27,572 nt of DNA. Origin: Pezizomycotina sp. ARF18 (lineage: Eukaryota; Ascomycota). Where the stretch lies: positions 66,204-93,775 of the forward strand of contig AZLU01000164.1 in NCBI GenBank assembly GCA_002224055.1, read 5' to 3'. Position numbers and translations under genes: made by a program. Numbering within the stretch: the first letter of the stretch is position 1; the number at the start of each line of letters is the position of its first letter. This document shows, piece after piece, positions 1 to 12,550 of this stretch. The notes under the pieces are model-generated. The model ran no database searches and was not told where the DNA came from. It was given only the letters and a program-made list of their open reading frames with translations.

Positions 1-1763
1 GAAGTAGGTGACTGCTCAGACCAGTTCGAACAGGCTTATCTACGTATTGATGTATGTATAAGCATGTAAAACACGCTATTTCTCTTTTATCTCTATGCTC
101 TGAAATTGGTACCGAAAAATTTTCATTTCAACCAATAGTCTGGTATCGCTCTCGTCGATAAACGAAAGACAATTTATGGCAAAGACCTAATGCGCCTTTG
201 TTACTTTTTATACAACGGTTTCCACTACAAGACTCAGTAACCCCATCCTTGATACTAGATAGGACAAAGGCACTATCAGGCGGTCAAATGTTGTTTGGAT
301 ATTCATCATAGCAATTTTCTTTTGTGAGGAGGGTCACTGACAAAGACTATCTACCGCTTTCCCTACATAGCCGACAGCCTGCCATAGCAGGTACCTAACC
401 TAATGCCCACAAGAGAAGACGAATGAGCGACCCCATGATTACGAGAAACTTGCGAATGAACCCATAAACCTTTCCATATCGATTATTTGATGTGATAATG
501 CGCGGTGTATAAAAACGTTTAGAACGCGCTTGGGTTGGAAGTTTTTAATAATGCAAACTAACTATATATCCGCGAGAAAAAAAAAAAAAAAAAAAAAACC
601 CGGATTGGGGTACCACGTAATCAATCGCCACATAAGCGTGTTATGTTTTGGAAGTTTGAAACCGCGCATACAGGGTCGTATATATTCTATCGTTTTTGTA
701 GCGGTTTGACCCCTTTACGGTATTTTAACTAAAATGCAGGACAGACGGTATGAAGATGATTAGTACCACGGAGATAAATACGTGAGAAAGGTAGGTAGCG
801 TAATACGAACACTGTTTTATTGCGTGTTTCCAAATTGCCAAAGCATTCCTATTATGGCTTAGATAGCGCTTTAGAGCCGTGATCACATAACGACAACAAG
901 AAGATGAGCTACAATCAACGAATTTTGGAGTCGGTACTTGTATTATCCAAGCAATGGTATATACAACGTGGACAACACGTGTTATGCGCGTACCTACTAT
1001 TCGCGACGTTATTAGTGACAAAACTGGAGTATTTATATTGAATATCTACCGTTGCTAGCTTTATGGTCATACGGCTAACTTCGCTGCCAATAACATAGCA
1101 GACAATTATTTAGAGGCACTTTTATGCACCCGATTTCCCAGCTTATAATTACATATAAAATTTGGATATAAGCGGCTAACATAGTTAGTTATATAGCTAA
1201 TCCGATACTAGTTCAAGGCCACCTTGTCGGTTTTCTACAGAATGATAGAATTAGTAAGCATGTAGTAAACATTGGATGCCATAATAGGTAGTTAAAGAAC
1301 CAATTTAGCTCATTGAGTCTAGCAGAATCGATAACCCAATTGAAAGAACAGAAAGAAACACACACCAATTCTCGTAGACTGAAGCGCACTCGGCTTTATT
1401 GGAATGTATGATTCGGATTGGAAAGTGCAACTTTTTGCAGCAAAATAATAATAATAACAATAATAATTGCAAGAAACAAATATTGCAAAAAAAAATTTTA
1501 ACAAAAAAAAAGATCTACAAGAGTCGGGATTCCCACAAGGCCGGAAAAAAAAAAGTGTAACTTTAATAGTATTTAATAAGTAATCGTAAATATATATATC
1601 TATAGCTTCGCCCTCGTGGGCTCGTAGAAAAACGGTGGTAAGAGGTTATAGCTTCGCCTCCCGTTAAAGCTTGTGAAAGGAAAAGAAAAAAAAAAAAAAA
1701 AAATTGTGGGAGCATTTACGACACGGCATGCCACGCAATTTTTTATACGGGTGCGTGTTGCTC

Positions 1764-1849
1764 GGTACGTGCGCCGTCATCATCTCAGCGCTATTTGCGG
1801 GCCCCTGGCGCGCTAGGGCCGCAATAGTACTTCGACGGGCGCACGTACC
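1764..1849. repeat. GC-rich imperfect hairpin (nested inverted repeat)
   Basis: The outer arms are GGTACGTGCGCCGTC (1764-1778) and GACGGGCGCACGTACC (1834-1849). They are reverse complements except for one missing C. The inner arms CTATTTGCGGGCCCCT (1791-1806) and AGGGCCGCAATAG (1815-1827) also pair with small bulges, leaving a GC-rich loop around 1807-1814. The element sits in AT-rich surroundings and overlaps no convincing frame. It could be a structured RNA, a cruciform or a fragment of a mobile element; the sequence alone does not decide. Confidence 0.65.
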
Positions 1850-2314
1850 TCGTCACCCACCGTAGTACTAGTCGACGATATGAGGCTTGTTTAGGGCAGA
1901 GCCGGACGGATGCCAAATTTTCCCCGTTCTATACTCGTAGATATCAGGTTGTGTTGAAGGTTAGTTAGTATATAAGTATGGTTGGTGAAAAAACTTCCCT
2001 GCAGAAGTATAAGCGAGGAAGTTTAACCTTAAAAAGCGTCTAGATGTCTTGGAAATTGCGCGTCGAGATACTACTATCACCCAGGTAACCGTTCTGCTTT
2101 TCTTTTTCTTTTTCTTTTTTTTTTTTTTTTTTTTTTTTTGTAATATATTAATAGGGCAATGTAGCTATGGGTTAACTTAGTTGAGTACAGTCCAATTGTG
2201 GTTGAACCACGAGTAAGTTACATTTAGAACGGCTAACGCGTCCTGGTACTAATCCTGAACAGAAGGGCATTCCTTATATGTGATACTATGATAACTTCGA
2301 TAGCGGATACGTTC

Positions 2315-2360
2315 TCGATGGTAAATCGATGGTAAACTCGAAGCTGTTCTCGAAGCTGTT
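2315..2360. repeat. Two adjacent short tandem duplications
   Basis: The unit TCGATGGTAAA is present twice (2315-2325, 2326-2336) and is followed directly by CTCGAAGCTGTT twice (2337-2348, 2349-2360). All copies are exact. No gene is recognised around them. Confidence 0.8.
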
Positions 2361-3739
2361 TTGCTGGCTATGTATTGTCTGTAATATTTCCCCCGGTATA
2401 ACCTATACTAAGTTGGTCAATCTACTCGTCTGGTAGTGCACAAGCCTATATATGGAGGGGTGTAATATAATCAAACGGCAGTGTGCGATACTCTAAAGCA
2501 TATATATTTCTTTAAAAGAGCTTATAAAAGACCGCTGATCCTTGTACTAGTATATACGGAGTAGAATATACGATCGGTAAATACAAATGTACAAATGAGA
2601 AGTAAACGCAAATACAAACACTCTATTCAAAAAAAAAACTTACCCCGATACCGGTTGTTTCTTTATTTAGCATCTTTGGCAAGAATTTCCAAGCAATATA
2701 AAAATAAAGAATTCAAAGTTGATATCGTTAAACGAGGTCCTGTGACTGAATATTCCCAGCATCCTGCTTAAGAAATCCTCTCAGGAGATATTAATAAATA
2801 TGGTGACGCCAGATATTACACCGTTCTATGTTGTGCCACGAAATCTCAACTGATATTTCCTTTTTCTGCGGGTAATCTGATCAGACAAAACTCAATTGGT
2901 CTTATCATGTCCCGATGAGTCTACCAGTCCAAGACATGTCGACACAAAACAGCCAAAAAACAAGGTAACGGGGAATGGATCAACCGTTTCTCTTGTCTTT
3001 TCTTCAAGCCTCTCGTATATCATTACATTATCATGTTCAAGTACCCTCCAGTACCTTTTCTTCTCAAGAAAGAGAAAACGCGGACGGTAGATAACACATA
3101 CGCACATTTATCTCGGTAAAATTCCATGTCCAAATCAAGTAACATACTTTTTTTTTTTTTTTTGATATATCGTGGGTCCCAGCCGTTTCTCCACAAGGAG
3201 TCAAAGATATATTTTGCAGAAGATTAGTATTTATATTTATCTTATTTGAACGAGAAGAGAGAAAAAAAAAAGAGGGTGGCGTTTTTCGTCTAAACATTTG
3301 TTTAGTAGTAAGTAAAACGAACATTCTCTCGCTGAGCTACTCGAAATATCTTGTTTTTATACGGCTTTCAAAATATAATTAATTACCATCCATTATAAAT
3401 CATGAATTATATCAACCGGCGATATATACATAATAACATTAAGTTACACATTCATATTTATAATCAACTCTGCAAATCGCTGCAATATATATATTTCGGT
3501 GGGAAACTTTTTATTTACCGTATAAAATTATAGAAATTCCCGCGATAATACGGTGAAGTTCTAGGCACGCAAATAAAAAAAAAAAAATTTTTAATTTCCT
3601 TTTTTCTTCAATATATAATATTACCCCACCATCCTTTTTTAGGGTTGTAATCACCGCCCCAGATGCGCCACCTTTTTTCTCCTCAAATGCAAGTCATAAA
3701 AAACAACACTTCATTTTAAAGTTAAAAATGTTAATCCCG

Positions 3740-4140
3740 CCCATCCCCCCCCCACACACACACTCTCTCTCTCTCTTTTCCCCCCACAATTAAACTCAAT
3801 TTCCTTGTACACCCACACCACACATACAAGAGAGAGAGAGATGGGGGGAAAAAATGCATGACACAAATTTCCATATACCGTAGTTGTAACTTGTGCGTAT
3901 GAAGTAGAAAATTGCAAGGTAGTTAGTAAAGAAAAGGTAACAACAACAACAACAATTCCGAACCCCCCACACTCGAATATCACCATCCATCCATCCATCC
4001 ATCCATCTCGCTTCCATGTGCCTGGACCTCGTACACCCCGCATGTTGAGGAAAAACAAGCTACGCCAACCCTTGCAGGGAATAGCGGATTAACCATGCAT
4101 GTAAAAAAAAAAATAATAAAAAAATAAAATAAAATAAAAT
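3740..4140. repeat. Cluster of simple sequence repeats
   Basis: Within 400 bases there are a C run followed by (CA)n and (CT)n (about 3745-3778), (GA)n near 3829-3842, (AAC)n near 3940-3955, (ATCC)n near 3983-4007 and AAAAT-type repeats near 4120-4140. The frames across this stretch are simply translations of the repeats. Confidence 0.8.
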
Positions 4141-4339
4141 TTAGCTTGCACAACAATTTCCATGCACGAGTAGTTTATCTTCACGTCGGTCCAAGAGGTG
4201 GCCAGGCCAGGTAGTGCAAATGTCTCAATTTAGTAAAAAAAAAGTAGATACTATTTATATTTATAATTTAGAAAAGCGAAATCGGTGAAAAATATATATG
4301 CTTTCTATATATATATAGGTTATGTTTAAGCGGAAGGGG

Positions 4340-5520
4340 AAGAGGAATGTAGCATTCTGATCGACTTGCGAGAAATTGGTGGGAAATGGCGGGCGGGAAC
4401 GGGAATTGGGATTGGAATTAGAATTGGGGGGGGAGGTTGTGTATACATGTTATGTTATGTTATATTATCCAGTCTGGTATATGAGGGAGAGGAGCGGGTT
4501 ATAGAAGAAAAAAAAAAAAAAACAAATTGACAAAGAGCAAAAGGAAGATAAAGGAATAACTGAGGAAATAAAGGGGAAGAAACCAGGCAAGATTTATTGA
4601 AAGAAGGAAGAGGAGGAGAGACAAAGGAGAGGAGTAGAAGAGGAGTAGAAAGAAGTGCAAGGCACAATGGATCAGATTGGGATTGCGTTGTTCAAGTAGA
4701 TTGAAAGGGGAGAAAAGAAAGGAAAATAAGGGAATAAGGGAAACAAAAGACACGGAGGAAACCACTGGAAAGATGCCCAAAGTACTCAAAGGTACTCTCA
4801 CACACAAAGAAGTTACTACAAGCCCGAAAAGTGAACCATCCCGAAATACAAAGAAAAAAACAAAAACCAACAGAAAAAGCCCCAAGCCTAGGAAAAGAAA
4901 ACCCTTATACGGTGTGAAATACAGAAAGAGGGAAGAAAAATTGCACGAGACCGAGAACCAGTTGAAAAGAAAAGAGAAAACACCGAGTTATGACCCTTAC
5001 ATGATACATGAAAAAGACAAAAAAGGTCCTGAGAGTACAAAGATAGGTACATATATGAGCCCTTAACCAAAAAAAAAAAAGAAACACCATCCATGCGAAT
5101 TACAGCCGGGAAAAACATGAGTTTGTAGTAGGACCTTTGTGTGTAAAAAAAGAGAAAAAAAAAGAGAGAATCAGGTACTTAAGACACAAAGAGACGAGAG
5201 ACCATACATGTAAAAAAAGAAATAGACAAAATTTCACCGTGACCATTTGAATACTCCTCCAGTTAAGAACGCCAGTTAAAGAAAACAAAAAAAAGGTAGT
5301 TGAAATAACAAAAAAACCATCCATGTGAGGAAAAGAAGAACGACCAAGGAACAACAAAGGAAAGTTCCAGCAGGGGACGTTACATAGTGTAGGGTATATC
5401 AAGAAAACAGGGTAGAATGGGGAATAAGAAAAACGGCTTCAAAGAGTAGCGCGTGTGAGAAACTCTGAAAGGGACAAAAAAAGATATGCAACGACAAAAG
5501 TATATTAGGTAAGCATAGAG
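4340..5520. other. Purine-rich (plus) / pyrimidine-rich (minus) asymmetric block
   Basis: The plus strand is dominated by A and G for more than a kilobase, for example around 4500-4760 and 5130-5480. Its frames encode Lys/Glu-rich (plus) or Phe/Leu/Ser-rich (minus) peptides with no recognisable domain. Long pyrimidine tracts are common in fungal promoters and leaders, so this may be regulatory DNA for a minus-strand transcript, but no such gene was found. Confidence 0.45.
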
Positions 5521-5632
5521 ATAAAATAAATAAATAATATCATCTTCGTTCTGAACATATTTATCGCGTAATAACGGCCGTATGACGTCGTTGTGAATTT
5601 CATTAAAAATTCGTATAGGAGAATTTATTGGT

Positions 5633-6851
5633 TTAGAGGTACGGCTTGAGCCATTTCTGATCGAACAACCGACCCTCTCGAAGGCAGTCCAAAGCTTGCT
5701 GCCTTGTTGACGTCAATGCGGCAAGCCTTCTGGCTGTCGGTCTTCCTGAACTCGTAGCCGCGTTTGGCCTGGCAATCCTGTCCTGGAAGATGCGCCTCTT
5801 AGAGGTAAGATACTGGGCACATGAGAGACGAAGGTGGACGCAAGGTGAAGTTCCGCGGGTGGAGAAGATGGCGGTCAGGATCGTTAGAGAGATCCAGAGG
5901 CCCACCTTTCCAGTCAGCCTTGAGACAGCGAGGACTATCAGGGAGAGAGTCGAGCGGCGGGGACATGTCGGGGATAGAGTTGTAGTCAACGTCTTCCCTG
6001 CTAGAAACGAAGGGCTTTGCGGCTTTGGGGGAGCTGAGCTTCGCAATCCCACCGTTTGGAGCAACCCTGGGCGACTTCAGGCCGTTAACGGGGTGTGGGT
6101 CAAGCTGTTGTTCCTGGCACGGGGAGCCAGCCTCGAAAGCTTAGGAAGAGGGCGACACCAGCACCGTACCCGCTTCCGGACGCGTGAAAACCAGGAGAAG
6201 GAGGGGAAGACAGTCCGCTCGAAGCTGCAAGATCACGGACGCGTGATTTTTCGGCTTGAGCCTTGAGGGCAAGGACCTGTCCGCAAGGTAACCACGTTCT
6301 TTGCGGAGCCATTCTCTCGGATTCCTAGAGTACATCTGGAAGACGGTCGAGACGAAGATGGCGTATTCTTCTTGGGTTGGCTTGGCTACAGACTTTCTGA
6401 CAGAATGGCCAACCGGCTGGTAGGCTGGGACGGGAGGCGGTGTTACCGGAACCTGTGCAACTGGCTTCGGTTCGCTGACAACGGCACTGCGGTCAACCGG
6501 GCCAAATAGAGGCGAGTGGCCATCAGAAACACTGCTGCTTCTCTCCTATCAAAGAGGAGCGGGTCAACGATCCCGGTGTGATCCTGCTCGTGGCCGGAGC
6601 CGAGTGCGAGAACTTATCCAGCGGAGACGGCGGCGGTGAAAGGAAGAGCGACATGCCCATGGAGGGCTTCAGACCGTGTGCATTCTGGTAATCTGCCGTC
6701 TTATGAATAGAGTCTAGTGACAGCTCTTTGATCGATGGCAGAGAGGCTGAATTAGGTTTCGGTGAATGGAAGCTGTCGTGAGAAACCCGTACTCCGGAGG
6801 AGACGAGGCTACTTGGAGAAGCATTGCCTTGTTATTCATGTTGGCAGGCAT
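5633..6851 (-). CDS. SWIRM-domain protein (Fun19-like), reading frame broken by several indels
   Basis: The N-terminal part reads as a Ser/Pro-rich disordered region with LPSIKELSLDSIHKTADYQ, then PPPSPLDKFSHS, then a conserved segment EEYAIFVSTVFQMYSRNPRE followed by WLRKERGYL. A second conserved block is CLKADWKGGPLDLSNDPDRH. The C-terminus, read across frames, gives LRLSCAQYLTSKRRIFQDRI, EFRKTDSQKACRIDVNKA, a KLWTAFERVG-type stretch and FDQKWLKPYL before TAA at 5633-5635. This order is that of the fungal SWIRM-domain family that includes yeast Fun19; the SWIRM fold is a small helical DNA or histone-tail binding module of chromatin proteins. The frame breaks at about 6827, 6535 (two bases lost or one gained), somewhere in the proline-rich middle (about 6135-6240, where a TAA also lies), 5856, 5831, 5760, 5700 and 5667. 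Most are explained by one lost base. The start is the first ATG of the N-terminal frame at 6849-6851; an alternative is 6837-6839. About 400 residues, with no intron needed. The family call is firm; the breaks are either sequencing errors or true decay. Confidence 0.82.
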
Positions 6852-9800
6852 TTGAGGGGATTATGTTGTAGCGTCGAGCAACAGAAAAATGATAGAGTCA
6901 ATCCGTTTTATTAAAGAAGAGAATGGAAACGGTGAGCTTTTTTAAAGCTTAATATATGACTGTGGTTGGAACTGTTTATTGATGTTAGAACCGGAGATAG
7001 GAGATTAGGCAAGAAAGAAAGAAAAGGATAGAAGCATTTATAACAATCGCAAGATATTAATACTAAAAATAAAAATAATAAGAACTTGATGGAAATAGAA
7101 AGGAATGACGGCAAGGAAGGAATGATTTCTTGTTATATAGCAACTTTTTATTTTTTGACTGAGCAATACGAGTGTAGTAAATGACAAAATGAATTGAATG
7201 ATGATGACTCGAACTCAATTGTAAGGACACAACGGCCAAAAAGGGTGGTTGTGACAGAATTGAATTTGGTAGAAACTCAATTAAATTCTCTTTTCTTTTT
7301 TTCTTCTTTTTCTTTGCTTTTTCCTCCTGGAACGGACAACTTAAATAGCTGAAGTAAATTTTTTCTGATTACCTGCTTAACCCTTTGCTGTGCTGTATGT
7401 AATATTATAATTTTTGTTTTTTGTGGTGATATATCTTTCGAGTGCAAGCCTTTTTCTGATTAAATTTTTTTGTATCATTAGTACCTTAGCTCGATACGCG
7501 TCCAAACCTCCCTCCAGAGTTTTTTTTTGGAATAATGATAATAAAAACGTAGGATAGTTGTAGATTGAAGCCAAGTAGAATGAAGCCAAATGGGGTGGAA
7601 TTTCAAATAATATGAAAGCAAAGTAGATATCCTTATTGATAAGGAAAATAGTCGTCGATGTATAGTATAGATGACCGATTTTAGCTTCACTACCTGCTCT
7701 TTTAAGACATATGTTCTTCCGTTTGGAAACGATTTGTGATACTCCTAAAGAGACTCCAAAGTATCTTTGAAAAGTTATATCGTTCAAAAAATTCTCCACG
7801 TTAGGCCGTCAATGATTTGTTTCGTTCTCTGCCCTTTTCCTATTCGAAGCTTCCTTGGTCGTTGCCAATTTTTCGTTCTGTTCGTAATGCTGATTGATAT
7901 TTGATTGGGGACCCTGTTGAGCAGCAGAAAAAAAAAATATTGAGAGCTTTGTCGATTTGTAATAAAGAAGATTCTTGGTCGAATATATTCGTTCTTTCCG
8001 CTTCTTTCCCTTTTTTTTGCCTTTGTTCTTGCTTATTCTATACTTTGTCGGAGTACGCGTACGCGGAACCCGGAGTTATCGAATTGGAATAAGCGATTCG
8101 TGCGTTGCAAGGGTCTTCTTGTAAAGAGCTTTTGAGTTGATATGATATTTATTTGTAACGTACTGGAAGGGGGGCGGCGGGTATTGACTGGTTCTTAAAT
8201 GCGATGGTAAAAACGGGAAGAATGCTAGAGAAGCCTAACTAGTAAAGTCAGTAAAAAATTAATGATGGAATGAGTAAGAAGATATATATATACTAGTAGG
8301 TAGCTTCAAAAGAAATTCCCACACACTCCGCCTCGCCTCTGTGCAACCTCTTCAGGATTTGCAAAATAGCAATATAAAGGAAAGGGAAAAGAAAAAAGCA
8401 CATACCTCATAAAAAATAATAATATATTTCCTCAGCCTCTTTCTCTTTCTTGAGTACTTTTCACGTTTTCTTTTTTTTTTTTTTTTTTTTTTTCTAGAGC
8501 TTGCTTTGGAGGGTCCGTTTGAGGGTTAAATAGAAAATGAAAATTGAATTGTAAAATAATAGATTTCAAAGGCGCCGCAAGAGAAAAACGAGGCCGAACG
8601 TAAGGGCAGAAAGGGGTTGATTTAGTATATACTTGTGACGAAGAAAGTTCCGATATTAATAATTTTTTTTTATATATTAATATACGAAGTATTCATTATA
8701 CCCTCAAGGTACATCACATACGTATTTCTTTTCTTGTCCAATGACAGATACGTACTCACAGTCTGAAGTAATTGACTGTATGACTGGATGGGGGATTTTT
8801 GGGGGTGGATGCATGACCAATATCTTTCCATGTTCATCCTTTCTTTTCTACGGGGATAAGGGTTTCGTGGAGTACCTTTTGCTTTCTTTTTTTAAGTGTG
8901 GGTAAGAAGTATCTTTTATAATTTCTTTTTCTTCTTCTTCTTCTAGTCCGAAGAAAGAAAGGGAAATGACCTATTAAAGAGCCTTGCGGGCTGCTGTTCC
9001 ATTTTAGCTTTGAGTCCTCGTGCGATTTACGTTAAGGATGTATCTAAAAGCAATTATATAGGCAAAAGCGTAGGATCGGTACCTTTCAGAGATTATTATT
9101 ACTTTTATCAATAGCTTTCATTGCTTTTTTTCGATGTATCTTTTCCCACACTTGTATCCTCGATGTATCTTTTTTCGGTCTTTCTGTTGGTGTGGGTGGC
9201 TTAGGATATATATCAGAGAGTAATCACAAGGTAGTTTTGAGGCTACTTTGTTAGCAAAAATCCTATCGAATGATACCATCTGTCGAGGGCTGAAGCTTGT
9301 TGAGAGTGGGGAGCGATAGTAAGAGATAGATAAATAGTTCGAGAGAAAAAAAAAAAAAATCGCAGCCTAGACCAGAACTCAGTCAGTGCGCGGAAGAGGC
9401 TCTGGGCCGCGAGCGCAAACAACTGCGAGTGGCATAGAAAGTAAGCTTGCAGGATTGATTAGCAGTGCCAAATTCAATAAACTGAGGCATCGCGAATGTG
9501 TCTGAAAAGCGGTATGTCAACGAAATATAGCATTAGATCTCTACGCTCCGAAAAAAAAAAAAAAAAAAAAAAAAGGAAAGAAAAAGCCAACAAATCTGAA
9601 AGTTTCCTTAGTATTTTCATTCGGATTTCGAAGTGCGAAATTGGAAAGTAAGAAGAAGAATGAGAGGGGAGAAGTAATTCCAAAAAGGAAAAAAAAAAAG
9701 AAAGCAAAGCTGGCAAAATAAAAATATTGGCATCACTACAGTTTTTGAGGTGTGCATGTGGTGATGTAGATTGACTTTTTTTCCACTGCGCTATGCAGCC

Positions 9801-12442
9801 TGCGGATCCTCCCCAAAGTTTATACCACGCAGGTTTCCAAACGATAACTCACGTTCCTTGGAATAGCGATTTGTCTAAGACGCAGAAAAATAGACCAGCT
9901 AGCTTTGATCCATCGTGATAATTGATTCGGATATCCAAATATCCAGTGTGAAATCGTTGATTTCATGAATAATATATCAATTGGATTTTTAGTAGAGGCG
10001 AAATTAACTCAATTGTGCATTCGGCAAAAGATTTTTTTTTTTTTTTTTTTTTTGAATAAGAATAAAAAGGTAATTCTGGACATATCATTGACTTCTTTTT
10101 CCTCCGCTTTGGCAAAGCGAAGTATGCACAGCGTTTCTTTCGCGGCACTTATTTTCTTGTCATTCTCTCTCGTGCGTGCTCAAGCTTTGGGACACATCAA
10201 TGCACAAGCGGTTACGTAGAGCGCTGTTCACTTTGGAAAAAAGAAAAGAGAGAGAGAAAGAGCTTGCGCCTCGCCTTGAAAAAAAATTCTTAAAAGAAAA
10301 AAAAAGAAAAGGGTTTGGAATTCAAACAAGACACGTAATTGTCATTTGGAATACCTGCCTGTGGAGGATCGTTATGAAGGTGCTATGTCATCATGTTAGC
10401 AATGGAGGATTTCCTTTCCGTTGTGCATCTATTAAAAAAAAATTTTTTTTCTTTCTTCCTTTCTTCTATCGAAAATCACACCCATGCAGCCCCCGTTTTA
10501 CTAGAAGTCTTTTGATCATAATTACCAGTATTAGATCTCTGCGACTTCTGTTCAAGCAGAGAAAAGGCGACAAGAGAGCTCGTAGCGTTTCAGTCTACCG
10601 CCTTGGAGTGTCGGCGGTCCGCGAGGGTACTCGTACAGTACCTCCGTTCGTCTGATGCTTCGGATCCGGAAAAGTGTCCCAGTATTAGCTCACCCCGCCG
10701 CCCATTCTTAAGCGGAGCGCGGAGATAAGCTGCACTCCGATACCAGGTGAATTCAGAAATCCTATCAAAACGTTTCTTAATCAGTATATCACCAAAGTCT
10801 CACTATCAAGCAATTGAGTTCTTGGTTGCTCTTCAAACCCCATTGCGAAGCAATTGATATTTTTAGGAGCTATTTTTTGGAATTGTGAAAGCAATTCCTA
10901 CGGAGAACTCTTTTTTTTTTTTTTTATTTTTTTTTTTTAACTGGAACCTACCAACCGCTCTTTTATCATGAATTTTTTGGGGGTCTTTCGAATAGGTAGT
11001 AATGGATACGAGGAGTTCTCGTCTCGATTAGAGAGCAAATGGTGGGAAAAAGGAAAAATCACTTTTTTAATAAAATAACAAAATAAGATAGAGCGACTGA
11101 TTTTTGTGTATTATTAGAAGAATTGTTGGTCGGCTGACCATATTCCGAAGCCAACCGTTTCTGCAATTGGATTCAGATCCGCCTTACAAACAGCTTGATT
11201 CGTCAGGCATTGCGCAAGAAATAGGGTGCGTACCTCTAGAGTGTGTGAGAAAAAAAAAAAAAAAAACTTGATCTTATCACATGCCAGGCTAAAAGTAGAT
11301 GTACCCGCTGAGTTCTGTCCTTTTTTTGGTATCTTTCTTCCCCTATGATTCTTATTGGATAATCATGTAATAGCAGTAATACCAAAATCATGCCTGACGA
11401 TAATTATCATGGATAGAGAGGAGTAGAGAGCTAAGCAAATTTTTCTGCTTTCGAAAACGGTTAAATTGCTTTGCTAAAGAGTTAATATCGGCCGTAATGC
11501 GGGACAAGTATTGCTAATTTATCTGTTTCATTGCAAAAGACTGGCTCGAGAAAACTTGGGTAAATGCAGGGATGGAGCCGGCGAGCCGGGGAGGATCAAA
11601 AAGCTCGGGCTCCAGAGCTCGACTACCGAGTTTTGAAAAAAAGCAGTTGTCACGAGGCAAAGCCACTTTTGCATTAGCGTCAGCAAAAGATTCCCTCAGC
11701 CATTCATAACCCAGTTGATTGTTTTTTTTTTTTTGGGGGGTAAACTGTTAGGGTTTCACGGCCTGGGCCATTTGATCTCTTACCAAATTAGCATGTGTGG
11801 TAAATTGAGAAGGGACTCGGGAGTTTACTTCTACCTTTTTTACCCATGCAAATCCCTGTCAGTGAGGTCGTTTGGCTCCTTTTTTTTTTTTTCGAACAAC
11901 CCCACATTTCCTGCTAAACCTCGCAGGAGAATAAAATGCATGCATGGAATGTGATTAGACAACTAAAGATGGGACGAAATTTTCTGTTAGAAAAGGAAAG
12001 GAAAAGGCTCGAAGAACACCTTTTGCCCCCTCCTCATCGTATGATGTGAGAAGATTGGATGAAAGGAAGTATCCGTTTCTCTTGATTCCGAGCTATCATG
12101 GCTTCCACGTACGTAAGCTATCACCTCCGGTTGGTTAAAGTTCTCACCCACGGGAGAAAGCGAGGATGAGAGATCGAGTTTAAAAAAAAAAATTTTTTTT
12201 TCTCGCTGCAGGTATGTTCAGGTGCGGCCATGCCGTCGACCCGATGATCTGTGAGTGATTGGAGACCTTTCGTCAACCGCTGTCAATAAAGATGACGAGC
12301 TTTTTTTTTTTCTAAAGATAAATGTCAGAAATGTTTCCCCTTTGATGACTTTAGAATTTTGAATATTATAGAGAGGGGAGAGAGCGTTAGCTCCAATCCA
12401 AGGGACTAGGGAGCGAATATAATACAGGTTACAAGCACTCAC

Positions 12443-12550
12443 GTGAACTTGTGAATAATATTGGGTAACTTGTTAGCTTCGATGAGAACCAACAGCGAGA
12501 AACCGATGGCAAGAGCCACAGATTTAATGGTCCACCTCTTCTCTTCTCAT
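12443..12550 (-). CDS. Possible small exon with a membrane segment
   Basis: On the minus strand the frame reads WTIKSV followed by a hydrophobic stretch ALAIGFSLLVLIEANKLPNI and IHKFT, then a strong 5' splice donor GTGAGT (12437-12442). A possible downstream acceptor after a CTGAC branch-like site lies near 12314. An ATG at 12548-12550 is one frame off, which a single indel of the type seen in neighbouring genes would fix. I do not recognise the protein. It could be a genuine one-pass membrane protein exon or chance. Confidence 0.22.

Larger units (their letters stand above)
1..5632. other. Gene-poor AT-rich region with microsatellites and poly(A/T) runs
   Basis: No reading frame here resembles a known family. 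The stretch holds poly(A) near 577-598 and 1687-1703, a long T tract near 2110-2140, a GC-rich hairpin at 1764-1849, back-to-back short tandem duplications at 2315-2360, a cluster of simple repeats at 3740-4140 and a purine-rich block from about 4340 to 5520. A 129-codon lysine-rich frame at 4677-5066 lies inside the purine-rich block and is best explained by composition. Because the next gene to the right is riddled with single-base losses, a real gene here could be invisible to simple frame inspection. Confidence 0.5.

Noticed and set aside
4677-5066. 129-codon lysine-rich open frame
   Set aside because: It lies in a purine-rich block where AAA, AAG, GAA and GAG codons arise by composition; no domain or splice context supports it.
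7377-7799. 140-codon minus-strand frame
   Set aside because: AT-rich codon use, no recognisable domain, no conserved block; overlapped by other frames of equal quality.
10176-10655. 159-codon open frame
   Set aside because: The product is basic and low in complexity, crosses poly(A/T) runs and has no conserved motif; probably chance.
11745-11760. TTAGGG hexamer that could suggest telomeric repeat
   Set aside because: A single copy only; no tandem array in the window.
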